From Sphingomonas quercus (GTDB taxonomy: Bacteria > Pseudomonadota > Alphaproteobacteria > Sphingomonadales > Sphingomonadaceae): a stretch of DNA of 64,000 nucleotides. The position numbers and the translations under genes are program-made. Numbering within the stretch: position 1 is the first letter of the stretch; each line of letters begins with the position of its first letter. Below the pieces are notes generated by a model. It saw only the letters and a program-made list of their open reading frames with translations. It had not been told where the DNA came from and ran no database searches. Positions 48,567 through 57,568 of the stretch are shown here, one piece after another. The DNA lies in assembly GCF_018863195.1 (NCBI RefSeq), contig NZ_JAHKRT010000008.1, positions 143,730 through 207,729 of the forward strand, read 5' to 3'.

Positions 48567-50357
48567 ATGGAAACTCCCACCGCCGATACGCCGGCCGAGC
48601 CGGATATCAGCCATGTCAATCCGGCCGCAGGCGAGACCTGGTTCGGCCATCCCCGCCAGCTCGCCCGCCTGTTCACCACCGAAATGTGGGAGCGGTTCGG
48701 CTATTACGGCATGCGCGCGCTGCTGACGCTCTATCTCGCCCAGCATTTCCTGTTCGACGACACCACCACCACCGGGCTTTATGGCGGCTTCACCGCGCTG
48801 GTCTATATGACGCCGCTGGCCGGCGGCCTGATCGCGGACCGTTACCTCGGCTCCAAGAAATCGGTGAAGTTCGGTGCCGTGCTGATGTCGCTCGGTTATT
48901 TCATCCTCTGCTTCGGCGGGGAGACCGCCAGGCCCTATGCGATGATCGACGGCACCCGCTATGAAGTGCAGATCGATCGCTCGACGCCGGCCAACCAGCA
49001 ATATGTGCTCGACGGCGGGCGCCGCCTCGCCATTCGCGGCAACGAGGACGGCTCGGTGACGCTCACCGCGCCGGACGGGCAGGTGGCGCGCAGCATTGCG
49101 CGCGGCGGGTTCGAGCCGCGCGGCGAGCGATCGCAATTCTATGTGATGCTGATGCTGATCGGCCTGTCGCTGGTGACGATCGGCAACGGCTTCTTCAAGC
49201 CGAATATCAGCACCATCGTCGGCACCCTCTATCCCCCCGGCGACCAGCGTCGCGACGCCGGCTTCACCATCTTCTACATGGGCATCAATCTCGGCTCCTT
49301 CTTCTCCCAGCTGCTTTGCCCGTGGCTGGCCATGACGGTGGGCTGGTGGGCCGGCTTCGGGCTCGCGGCGATCGGCATGCTCTGCTCCTGGGCCCTGATC
49401 CAGTTCGACGGCGGCAAGCTCGCCGGCTATGGCGAGCCGCCCGATGGACAGGTGAGGGATCGTTCGCTGCCGATCTATATCGGCGCCGTCCTGTGTGTGC
49501 CGGTGGCGTGGTTCCTATTCGTCAACCTGCTGGATTCGCCGGCGCCGGCCCATGGGGCAGGCATCATCGCCTATCTGCTGGCGCTGCCGATCATGGGCAA
49601 GGCGCTGTTCGGCACCTTCCTCGTCACCGTACCGGGCATTCTCATCTGGTCGTGGAAAGCGGGCAGCCGCGCCGAGTTCCAGATGATGGCGGCGGCGATG
49701 GTGATGATCGTGTTCAACGTCGTGTTCTGGACGCTGTTCGAGCAGGCCGGGTCCTCGCTGACCCTGTTCGCCGATCGCAACACCGATCTATCCATCTTCG
49801 GCCTGTTCACCATCTCCGCGGGCCAGACTCAGTTCTTCAACGCCGTTTTCATCGTCATGCTGGCGCCGTTCTTCTCGATCCTCTGGAACGGGCTGGCAAA
49901 GCGGGGGCTGGAGCCCGCCACCCCGACCAAGTTCGGCGTGGCGCTGATCGGCGTTGGGCTCGGCTTTCTCGCGCTGGTGTGGGGGACCCATTTCGCCGGC
50001 GCGGATTTCCGCGTGTCGGTGTGGTGGCTGGCGCTGCTCTACCTGATCCACTCGGCCGCGGAGCTGTGCATCTCGCCGGTGGGCCTGTCGATGATCACCA
50101 AATTGTCGATCGCGCGCATCGTCGGCATGATGATGGGCATGTGGTGGCTTTCGGTGTCCTGCGCGCAATATGTCGCGGGTGCCATCGCCCAGGTCGCCTC
50201 GGTCGAGACGGTGGGCGGGCAGGTCACGAACCTCAAGGTCAGTCTGGAAACCTATGCTGGCGTGTTCTGGACGATCGGGCTCGCCGCAGCCGGGCTCGGC
50301 GCGTTGCTGCTCATGCTGTCGCCGCTGATCCGCCGCTGGATGCACGGTGTAAACTGA
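48567..50357 (+). CDS. Proton-dependent oligopeptide transporter (POT/PTR family)
   Basis: This 596-residue inner-membrane symporter imports di- and tripeptides with protons. The ExxERFxYY motif is present as EMWERFGYYGMRALL, and the second PTR signature as GNGFFKPNISTIVG. About 13-14 hydrophobic helices are visible. An unusually long hydrophilic insert (about residues 130-185, with RYEVQIDRSTP and TLTAPDGQVAR) sits after the first helices and is probably an extracytoplasmic domain. It is divergent from the GntR gene. Confidence 0.92.
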   Translation: METPTADTPAEPDISHVNPAAGETWFGHPRQLARLFTTEMWERFGYYGMRALLTLYLAQHFLFDDTTTTGLYGGFTALVYMTPLAGGLIADRYLGSKKSVKFGAVLMSLGYFILCFGGETARPYAMIDGTRYEVQIDRSTPANQQYVLDGGRRLAIRGNEDGSVTLTAPDGQVARSIARGGFEPRGERSQFYVMLMLIGLSLVTIGNGFFKPNISTIVGTLYPPGDQRRDAGFTIFYMGINLGSFFSQLLCPWLAMTVGWWAGFGLAAIGMLCSWALIQFDGGKLAGYGEPPDGQVRDRSLPIYIGAVLCVPVAWFLFVNLLDSPAPAHGAGIIAYLLALPIMGKALFGTFLVTVPGILIWSWKAGSRAEFQMMAAAMVMIVFNVVFWTLFEQAGSSLTLFADRNTDLSIFGLFTISAGQTQFFNAVFIVMLAPFFSILWNGLAKRGLEPATPTKFGVALIGVGLGFLALVWGTHFAGADFRVSVWWLALLYLIHSAAELCISPVGLSMITKLSIARIVGMMMGMWWLSVSCAQYVAGAIAQVASVETVGGQVTNLKVSLETYAGVFWTIGLAAAGLGALLLMLSPLIRRWMHGVN

Positions 50358-50364
50358 AGGGCCG

Positions 50365-50387
50365 GGCCGGGGAGCGCCGCCCCGGCC
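50365..50387. terminator. Bidirectional hairpin between the peptide transporter and kinase genes
   Basis: GGCCGGGG (50365-50372), 7-base loop, CCCCGGCC (50380-50387): a perfect 8-pair GC stem that fills the gap between two convergent genes and abuts the kinase stop codon. It probably stops both transcripts. Confidence 0.6.
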
Positions 50388-52343
50388 TCACCGCTTGCGG
50401 ACGGCGCCGAGCGTCCGCGAGACGGCCTGCACCAGTGAGCGCGCGCCATAGGGCTTCTGGATGATCTGGAAGCCGGCCGCCTCGCCATTGGCCACCTCGT
50501 TGCTGTAGCCGGTCGCGAGCAGGATCGGCTGATCGGGCATGTCCGCCTTCAGGCGCCGCGCGAATTCAAGGCCGCCCATGCCGGGCATGACGATGTCGGA
50601 GAAGACGAGGTCGAAGCGCCGGTCATGCAACGCCGCCAGCGCTTCCTCGGCGGTGGCCACCTCGCTGACGTCGGCGTGCAGATCCTCCAGCAGGGCGCGG
50701 GCGAACTGGCGGACATTGTCATTGTCCTCGACGACGAGCACGTCGAGCCGCTCCCACTCCGCCTCCGGGGCGGGCAGCATCGCCTCGCTGCCGGGGCTGG
50801 TGCCCTCCGCGCGCGGGAGGATCAGGCGCAGCGAGGTGCCCGCGCCCGGGGCCGAGCTGATCTCGGCGCGACCGCCGGTCTGCGCGGCGAAGCCGTGGAT
50901 CTGGCTGAGGCCGAGCCCGGTGCCCTTGCCAACCGGCTTGGTGGTGAAGAACGGCTCGAACACGCGCGACAGCAACACCGGCGGGATGCCCTGGCCGGTG
51001 TCCGTCATCGTGATGCAGACATTGCCTTCCTCGGTCAGATTTCGGGCGGTGATGGTCAGCCGGCCGCCGTCGGGCATGGCATCCCGGGCGTTGAAGGCGG
51101 CGTTGAGCAGCGCCGTCTCCAGTTCGGCGGCGTCGGCCTCGATCGACCATAGATCGGGCGCGGTTTCCAGCGAGACCTCGATGCGGCTGCCGAGCGTCCG
51201 CGAAAGCACCTCGCAGAACGCATCCAGCCGCACGCCGAGCACGATCAACTCGGGCTTCAGCGCCTGGCGCCGGCCAAAGGCGAGCAGCCGGCTGGTCAGC
51301 GTCGCCGCGCGATCGGCGGTCTCGGCGATGGCGCGCGAATAGAGTCGGCGCTTCTCGAGCGGCAGATCTTCCTTCTGCAACAGTTCGGCCGAGCCGCGGA
51401 TCACGGTGATGAGATTGTTGAAATCATGCGCGATGCCGCCGGTCAGCTCACCGAGGGCCTGCATCTTCTGCGACTGGAACAGGGCGGCCCGCGCCTCCTC
51501 GAGCTCCTCCTGCGCGCGGCGGCGCTCGGTGATGTCGCGGGTGATCTTGGCGAAGCCGATCACCTGGCCCTCCTCGTCCCGGATCGGGTCGATGACGACA
51601 TTGGCCCAGAATCGCGAGCCGTCCTTGCGCACCCGCTCGGCCTCGCGTTCGTAGCGTCCTTCGCGCAGCGCCGTCTCCAGCGCCCGCGCCGGCTCGCCGG
51701 CGGCACGGTCCTCCTCGGTGTAGAAGCGCGAGAAATGGGAGCCGATGATCTCGTCGGCCTTATATCCCTTGATCGCCTCGGCCCCGGCATTCCAGTTGGT
51801 GATGCGCCCGTCGGGGTCGAGCATGTAGATGGCATAGTCGCGGACGCCTTGGATCAGCAGGCGGAAGCGCTGCTCGCTGGCGAACAGCTCACGCTCGGCC
51901 TCGTGACGCTCGGTGATGTCGCGGGTGATCTTGGCGAAGCCGAGCAGCCTGCCGTCCTCGGTCCGGATCGGGTCGACGACGACATGAACCCAGATCTCGC
52001 TGCCGTCCTTGCGCACGCGCCGGCCTTCGCCCTCGTAGCGGCCCTGCTCTGCGGCGGTGCGCAGGATATGCGCGGGCTTGCCGGCGGCGCGATCCTCGTC
52101 GGTGAAGAAACGCGAGAAATGAGCGCCGATGATCTCGCCGGCCTCATATCCCTTGAAACGGCGCGCGCCGGGGTTCCACGTCGCGACATGGCCGCCCACG
52201 TCGAGCATGTAGATCGCATAATCGGTGACGGCATTGACGAGCAGCTGGAAGCGCTGCTCCTCCGAGATGATGTCGGGAAGTGAGGATCTGGTCATATCGA
52301 TTTCAGACGCCAGACCATCCACATCGGCTTTCGTTCCCTCCAT
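50388..52343 (-). CDS. Cytosolic hybrid histidine kinase with tandem PAS domains
   Basis: This 651-residue kinase has no membrane helix. Two nearly identical PAS/PAC units occupy residues 31-146 and 159-274 (each runs DYAIYMLD .. HFSRF .. RVRKDGS .. GFAKITRDITER). HisKA follows with H306 in GGIAHDFNNL, an HATPase domain (DTGQGIP, GKGTGLGLS), and a receiver with Asp 583 in FSDIVMPG. A later start at MTRSSLPD (52295) is possible. There is no partner gene beside it. Confidence 0.93.
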   Translation of the reverse strand: MEGTKADVDGLASEIDMTRSSLPDIISEEQRFQLLVNAVTDYAIYMLDVGGHVATWNPGARRFKGYEAGEIIGAHFSRFFTDEDRAAGKPAHILRTAAEQGRYEGEGRRVRKDGSEIWVHVVVDPIRTEDGRLLGFAKITRDITERHEAERELFASEQRFRLLIQGVRDYAIYMLDPDGRITNWNAGAEAIKGYKADEIIGSHFSRFYTEEDRAAGEPARALETALREGRYEREAERVRKDGSRFWANVVIDPIRDEEGQVIGFAKITRDITERRRAQEELEEARAALFQSQKMQALGELTGGIAHDFNNLITVIRGSAELLQKEDLPLEKRRLYSRAIAETADRAATLTSRLLAFGRRQALKPELIVLGVRLDAFCEVLSRTLGSRIEVSLETAPDLWSIEADAAELETALLNAAFNARDAMPDGGRLTITARNLTEEGNVCITMTDTGQGIPPVLLSRVFEPFFTTKPVGKGTGLGLSQIHGFAAQTGGRAEISSAPGAGTSLRLILPRAEGTSPGSEAMLPAPEAEWERLDVLVVEDNDNVRQFARALLEDLHADVSEVATAEEALAALHDRRFDLVFSDIVMPGMGGLEFARRLKADMPDQPILLATGYSNEVANGEAAGFQIIQKPYGARSLVQAVSRTLGAVRKR

Positions 52344-52517
52344 GCGCGATCAGGCTCGATTTCCTCCAGTGCGCGCGCCCCATCGGCCGACGGCGCGCTT
52401 CACGCTGATAAAGGAGATGATGTTTACAATGTCTTGGTTTTTGCGCCCGGCGCAAGTGCTCAACCGCCTCGACGCGCCGAGTGCGCGCTGGCATGGCCAG
52501 CGCAACTGGAGGCCGAT

Positions 52518-52991
52518 ATGTCGCGGGTGACCCGTGGAACGCAGATGCTGGATCGGGCGGGCATCGCCTTCGCCGTCCAAAGCTATGATTATGATCCGGA
52601 GGCCGACAGCATCGGCCTGCAAGCGGCGGACGCGCTGGGCGAGGCGCCGCAGCGGGTGCTCAAGACGCTGATGGCGTTGGCCGACGACCGGCCGGTCTGC
52701 GCGATCCTCCCCTCGGATCGCGAGGTTGCCATGAAAAGGCTGGCGGCGGCGGTCGGCGCAAAATCCGCGCGAATGATGAAGCCCGCCGACGCCGAGCGGG
52801 TGACCGGCTACAAGGTCGGCGGGATCAGCCCGTTCGGCCAGATGCGTCGTGTCCCCGTGGTCATCGAGACGGCGGCGATGGCCGAACCCTATGTGTACAT
52901 CAACGCCGGCCAGCGCGGCCTGCAGGTGCGGCTGGCGCCGGCGGATGCCGCGGCGGCGCTGGGCGCGATCGTGGCGCCGCTGGCCGCCTGA
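52518..52991 (+). CDS. ybaK: Cys-tRNA(Pro)/Cys-tRNA(Cys) deacylase YbaK
   Basis: This 157-residue editing enzyme hydrolyses mischarged Cys-tRNA(Pro). The family pattern is seen in RVLKTLMALADD near residue 43, DREVAMKRLAAAVGAKSARMM, and GYKVGGISPFGQ, which holds active-site residues. ATG 52518 follows 'ctggaggccgat', a good ribosome-binding site; the open frame upstream is not needed. It is divergent from the kinase gene. Confidence 0.93.
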   Translation: MSRVTRGTQMLDRAGIAFAVQSYDYDPEADSIGLQAADALGEAPQRVLKTLMALADDRPVCAILPSDREVAMKRLAAAVGAKSARMMKPADAERVTGYKVGGISPFGQMRRVPVVIETAAMAEPYVYINAGQRGLQVRLAPADAAAALGAIVAPLAA

Positions 52992-53061
52992 CATGAGGGC
53001 GGCAACCCTCCCGCCGGTCGACCGTTAGCCGGGTGCGCGCGGGGTGAGGATGCAAGGCGGC

Positions 53062-54774
53062 ATGAGCGAGGCAGGCGAGCGCGAGGTGGCGGCCGGGGTG
53101 GCGGACGTGATCGCGCCCGGCCCGGTGCCCGATCCGCCGGCCTCGCCGCTTCGCGTGCCGATCTTCCGGGCGGTGTGGGTGTCGAGCCTGATCTCCAATT
53201 TCGGCGGCCTCATCCAGTCGGTCGGCGCGGCGTGGCTGATGACCTCGCTGACCAGCTCGCAGGAGATGATCGCGCTGGTCCAGTCGTCCAACGCGCTCCC
53301 GATCATGCTGCTGTCGCTATGGGCGGGCGCGGTGGCGGACAATCTCGACCGGCGCATCGTCATGCTCTGCGCGCAGGGCTTCATGCTGCTCGTCTCGGTG
53401 GCGCTGGCGGTGTGCGCCTGGGCCGGCGTCCTGACGCCGTGGCTGCTGCTCGCCTTCACCTTCCTGATCGGGTGTGGCACCGCGCTGAACGGGCCGGCCT
53501 GGCAGGCCTCGGTCGGCGACATGGTGCCGCGATCGGTGCTGCCGGGCGCCGTGGCGCTGAACAGCATGGGCTTCAACATCGCGCGCAGCGTCGGGCCGGC
53601 GATCGGCGGCGCGATCGTCGCGGCGGCGGGCGCGGCGGCGGCGTTCCTGATCAATGCGGTCAGCTATGTCGGGCTGATCGCGGTGCTGGCGCGCTGGCGC
53701 CCGGCCTATGCGCCGCGCCTCTTGCCGCGCGAGCAGCTCGGCGACGCGATGGGGGCGGGGCTGCGCTATGTCGCGATGTCGCCCAATCTGCGCGTCGTGC
53801 TGCTGCGTGCCCTGCTGTTCGGCGCGGCGGCAGCGGCAATCCCCTCGCTGATGCCGGTGGTGGCGCGGCAGATGATGACCGGCGGGCCGTTCGTCTATGG
53901 AGCCTTGCTCGGCGCCTTCGGGGCGGGCGCGGTCGGCGGCGCGTTCGCCAGCGTGCGGCTCAGGCGGCGGCTGGCGTCCGAGACGATCGTGCGCGTCGCC
54001 TCGCTCGGCCTCGCCTTCGGCGCGGCGGTGGTGGGGATGAGCGGCACGCTGGCGCTGACCCTGCCGGCGCTGGCCTGCGCCGGCGCTGGCTGGGTGCTGG
54101 CGCTTTCCACCTTCAACGTCACCGTGCAGATGACGGCGCCGCGCTGGGTGGTGGCGCGCGGCCTCGCGCTTTACCAGATGTCGGCCTTTGGCGGCATGGC
54201 GGTGGGGAGCTGGCTGTTCGGCGTGCTCGCCGACGGGCGCGGCGTCGAGCTGGCCTTGTTCACCGCCGCCGGGCTGCAGGTGGCGGGCGTGGTGCTTGGG
54301 CTGCGCATGCCGCTGCCGCCGATCGAGAATCTCAACCTCGATCCGTTGAGCCGCTGGACCGAGCCGCGCACCGAAGTCCCGGTTGAGCCGCGCAGCGGCC
54401 CGATCGTGGTGACCATCGAATATCGCATCGCCGAGGCCGACATCGCCGAATTCCTTGGCCTGATGAACGAGCGCCGCCGCATTCGCCGCCGCGACGGCGC
54501 GCGCGAATGGACCTTGCTTCGTGACCTCGGCGATCGCGAGATGTGGGTGGAGCGCTATAGCGTGCCGACCTGGCTCGATTATGTGCGGCACAACCAGCGC
54601 CGCACCCAGGCGGATGCGGACAATAGCGACCGCATCCGCGCCCTCCACCGCGGCGAGGCGCCGCCCGTCGTGCATCGCCGCATCGAGCGCCAGACCGGCT
54701 CGTTGCCGGTGACCCGTACGCCGAGCCCGCGCGAGCTGGCCGACCCGATGACGGACCCGACCCGCTCGTCATGA
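53062..54774 (+). CDS. MFS transporter (DUF894/MFS_3 type) with C-terminal ABM-like domain
   Basis: This 570-residue protein has about 12 helices of the major facilitator type in residues 30-430, with DNLDRRIVMLCAQ as the loop 2-3 motif. The last ~150 residues are soluble; PIVVTIEYRIAEADIAEFLGLMN and WVERYSVPTWLDYVRH look like an antibiotic-biosynthesis-monooxygenase (dimeric alpha-beta barrel) domain, as known for this exporter family. Substrates are unknown. Starts at 53044 (GTG) and 53050 (ATG) are in frame, but 53062 has the better spaced AAGG. Confidence 0.87.
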   Translation: MSEAGEREVAAGVADVIAPGPVPDPPASPLRVPIFRAVWVSSLISNFGGLIQSVGAAWLMTSLTSSQEMIALVQSSNALPIMLLSLWAGAVADNLDRRIVMLCAQGFMLLVSVALAVCAWAGVLTPWLLLAFTFLIGCGTALNGPAWQASVGDMVPRSVLPGAVALNSMGFNIARSVGPAIGGAIVAAAGAAAAFLINAVSYVGLIAVLARWRPAYAPRLLPREQLGDAMGAGLRYVAMSPNLRVVLLRALLFGAAAAAIPSLMPVVARQMMTGGPFVYGALLGAFGAGAVGGAFASVRLRRRLASETIVRVASLGLAFGAAVVGMSGTLALTLPALACAGAGWVLALSTFNVTVQMTAPRWVVARGLALYQMSAFGGMAVGSWLFGVLADGRGVELALFTAAGLQVAGVVLGLRMPLPPIENLNLDPLSRWTEPRTEVPVEPRSGPIVVTIEYRIAEADIAEFLGLMNERRRIRRRDGAREWTLLRDLGDREMWVERYSVPTWLDYVRHNQRRTQADADNSDRIRALHRGEAPPVVHRRIERQTGSLPVTRTPSPRELADPMTDPTRSS

Positions 54775-54888
54775 GCGGCGCGGGGGCGGGGGGATCTTGG
54801 CTAATGAGCCGTGGACGGCGGCGATTAGGCGGTTAGAAACGATCCGGTTGCAGTGAGGCCGCATGACAGGCGGTCCGGGGGGTGTCGG

Positions 54889-55284
54889 ATGAGGTCTCAC
54901 TACGATTATGCCAACGTCTCCGGGCTTGAGGGTCTGCGCGTCCTCGTGGTCGAGGATGAGCCGATGGTGGCGATGACGCTGGAGGATGCGCTCGCCGAGT
55001 TCGGCTGCAAGCTCGTCGCCGTGGCCGAGACGGTGGCCGAGGCGCTGGCCGCGGTCGAACAGGCGCCGGCGATCGATGTTGCGGTGCTCGACGTCAATCT
55101 CGGCGGGGAGAAGGTGTTTCCGGTGGCCGATGCGCTCGGCGCGCGCGGCGTGCCCTTCGCCTTCTCGACCGGCTATGGGCCCGCCGATCTCACCCAGCGC
55201 TATCCGGGCAGCGGCCTGCTCAACAAGCCTTATCCGCCACTCGCCCTCGCCCGCACCCTGACGGAGCTGGCGCAGCAGCGTTAG
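54889..55284 (+). CDS. Single-domain response regulator (receiver only)
   Basis: This 131-residue receiver protein has the acid pocket VVEDEP and the phospho-acceptor Asp 68 in AVLDVNLGG. The conserved Thr/Ser is in AFSTGYG and Lys in LNKPY. There is no output domain. Homologues of this shape act with hybrid or HWE kinases; two orphan hybrid kinases are in the window (26685 and 50388) but neither is adjacent. Its stop overlaps the MATE gene end by 4 bases. Confidence 0.9.
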   Translation: MRSHYDYANVSGLEGLRVLVVEDEPMVAMTLEDALAEFGCKLVAVAETVAEALAAVEQAPAIDVAVLDVNLGGEKVFPVADALGARGVPFAFSTGYGPADLTQRYPGSGLLNKPYPPLALARTLTELAQQR

Positions 55285-56663
55285 GCGCCGATCAGCGCCT
55301 CGCGCCGGTGCCAGCGGGCCAGCAGCAGCACCGCGACGACGGTGAGGCCGGTGGCCAGCCCGATCCACACCCCCGTGCCCTTCATGCCGAGCGGGAAGGC
55401 GAGCGCGGTGCCGACGCCGATGCCGATCACCCAATAGCCGATGCCGGCGAAGATCATCGGCACGCGGGTGTCCTGGATGCCGCGCAAGATGCCGGCGCCG
55501 ATCGCCTGGATGCAATCCGACAGCTGGAACACCGCCGCCACCGCCAGGAAGATGCAGGCGAGGCGCACCACCTCGGCATTGGCCGGAGCCGCGACATCGA
55601 GGAAGACGGACACCAGCAGCTGCGGCACGGCGAGGATGATCGCCGCTGCGACCAGCGCATAAAGCGCCCCCAGCGCCAGCGCCGACCAGCCGGCCCGGCC
55701 GAGGGCGGCGTGATCGCCCCGGCCATAAGCGAGCCCGACCCGCACCGTGCCCGCCTGCCCGATCCCCATCGGCACCATGAAGGACAGCGAGGCGATCTGG
55801 ATGGCCACGGCATGGGCGGCGAGGGACGCGGCGTCGATCAGCCCCATCAGGAACACGGCGGCGTTGAACACCGTCACCTCCAGCCCCTGGATGACGGCGA
55901 TCGGCAGCCCGATCCGCCACACGGCGCGGAAGCGCGGCCAGTCCGGCACCCACAGCCGGCCGAACAAGTGATAGCGCCGGAAATTGCGGTCGGTGAGCAC
56001 CGCCAGGATCATGGCCGCGAGCATGAACAGCGACGACAGCGTGCTCGCCAGGCCCGCGCCGAACAGCCCGAGCGCCGGCATGCCGAGTTTGCCGAAGATC
56101 AATATCCATCCGGCCGCCAGGTTGACCGGAATGGTGAGCGCGATGACGATCACCGCCGAGAGAGGGCGTTCCAGAGCGGTGACGAAGTTGCGCAGCGTCA
56201 GGAACGCGAAATAGGGCAGCAGCGCCCATTGCAGGCCGCGCAGCAGCTTCCCCGCCTCGGTGGCGAGCGCCGGCTCCTGACCGAGCAGGATGAGCAGCGC
56301 TTCCCCGTGCCAGAGGATAAGCCAGCTGGGCACGCAGATCATCGCGCCCGCCCACAGCGTCTGGCGCACGGTGCGCCGGATATCGCGTACCGAGTGCCGC
56401 CGCCGTCCGCGCTCGGCGGCGATCAGCGGCGAGGCGGCATTGGTGAGGCCGATGCCGAAGATCATGAAGGCGGTATAGATATTGAGCGCCAGCGCGCCCG
56501 CCGCCACCGCCCGCGACCCAAGCCGGCCGAGCAGCAGCAGGTCCGTCGCCGCAATGGTCGACCAGGCGAGATTGCCGGCGACCAGCGGCAACGCCAGCGC
56601 GACCAGCGCGCGTGCCTCCCCCAGCCATGGCCGGAGAGCCGATCCGGAGTCCGTGCGTTGCAT
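55281..56663 (-). CDS. MATE family multidrug efflux transporter
   Basis: This 460-residue inner-membrane protein has about 12 helices in two homologous halves. Family segments are LALPLVAGNLAWSTIAATDLLLLGRLG in helix 1-2 and AVAIQIASLSFMVPMGIGQAGTVRVG at the start of the second half. It resembles NorM/MdtK-type cation-coupled drug exporters. The frame extends 29 codons upstream of ATG 56663, but that stretch is basic and not family-like. Confidence 0.93.
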   Translation of the reverse strand: MQRTDSGSALRPWLGEARALVALALPLVAGNLAWSTIAATDLLLLGRLGSRAVAAGALALNIYTAFMIFGIGLTNAASPLIAAERGRRRHSVRDIRRTVRQTLWAGAMICVPSWLILWHGEALLILLGQEPALATEAGKLLRGLQWALLPYFAFLTLRNFVTALERPLSAVIVIALTIPVNLAAGWILIFGKLGMPALGLFGAGLASTLSSLFMLAAMILAVLTDRNFRRYHLFGRLWVPDWPRFRAVWRIGLPIAVIQGLEVTVFNAAVFLMGLIDAASLAAHAVAIQIASLSFMVPMGIGQAGTVRVGLAYGRGDHAALGRAGWSALALGALYALVAAAIILAVPQLLVSVFLDVAAPANAEVVRLACIFLAVAAVFQLSDCIQAIGAGILRGIQDTRVPMIFAGIGYWVIGIGVGTALAFPLGMKGTGVWIGLATGLTVVAVLLLARWHRREALIGA

Positions 56664-56831
56664 CGGCGCTTGGTTAGCGGACGATGGCGGTTTCTCAAGT
56701 CGCTCCGTGCGGATCGTCACGCGGCTCGCCGTCGGCACGCGCGTTCCCACCGGAGCCCCGGGCTGGCCCCGGCCGGTCGCGCCGCGGAGGCGAGGCGCGC
56801 CGCCGGGGCGCAGCTAAGAGGAACGCGAGGC

Positions 56832-57461
56832 TCAGCTCGCGTGGAGATGATGCGCCAGGCGCGAGGCGGGCCGCGAATAGTGCGACAGCTCGTTGCTTTC
56901 GTCGATGAGCAGCTCGAGAAGCTGCTGGCCGGCACGCCACTCGCCCAGTTCGGAAGCGGCGTTGATATGGCCGGCCGGGCCGACATTGACGAAGTCCGCC
57001 AGCCAGGCGCCGGCCATCTCCCGCGAGCGTTCGAGACGCGCATAGGGATCGTCCTCGCTCGCCACCACGATCGCCGGGAAGGGCAGCGCGGCCCCGGGCA
57101 TCGGCGCGAAGCGGGCGATGCGCGGGTCGAGCCCCCTCGCGCTGAGGTCGGGCGGCGCGACCAGCAGCGCGCCGCGCACCCGGCCGAGCACCTCCGCACC
57201 GAGAAACTTGGTCCACCACGCCACCGCCAGGCAGCCGAGGCTGTGGGCGGCAAGGATCACCGGCCCGCGTGCGCCGGCGACCGCCTGCTCGATGGCGCTG
57301 ACCCAGATGTTGCGGTCGGGCTCGTTCCAGCAGCCGAGCTGGACGCGCCGGCAGTCATGCCGGGTGCGTTCCCAGATGCTCTGCCAATGGTTCGGCCCGG
57401 AATTTCCGAGGCCGGGGATCGTCAGGCACAAAGGCGCACGGCGTAGCTCGTCCTCGAACAT
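56832..57461 (-). CDS. RBBP9/YdeN family alpha/beta hydrolase
   Basis: This 209-residue serine hydrolase-fold protein has PGLGNSGPNHWQSIWE near the start, the nucleophile Ser 74 in AAHSLGC, Asp in VASEDDPY and His in GHINAASELGEW. All three catalytic residues are in family positions. Natural substrates of bacterial members are unknown. Confidence 0.9.
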   Translation of the reverse strand: MFEDELRRAPLCLTIPGLGNSGPNHWQSIWERTRHDCRRVQLGCWNEPDRNIWVSAIEQAVAGARGPVILAAHSLGCLAVAWWTKFLGAEVLGRVRGALLVAPPDLSARGLDPRIARFAPMPGAALPFPAIVVASEDDPYARLERSREMAGAWLADFVNVGPAGHINAASELGEWRAGQQLLELLIDESNELSHYSRPASRLAHHLHAS

Positions 57462-57568
57462 GGTTCACCTCGCAGACCGGGGCAGACCTGTTGCTATATC
57501 CCAGTGCGGGACTAGGGAAAAGCCGGAGTCGTCGCAGCCGCGCCACTTGTCGGCGCGCGGCGGGCGTA

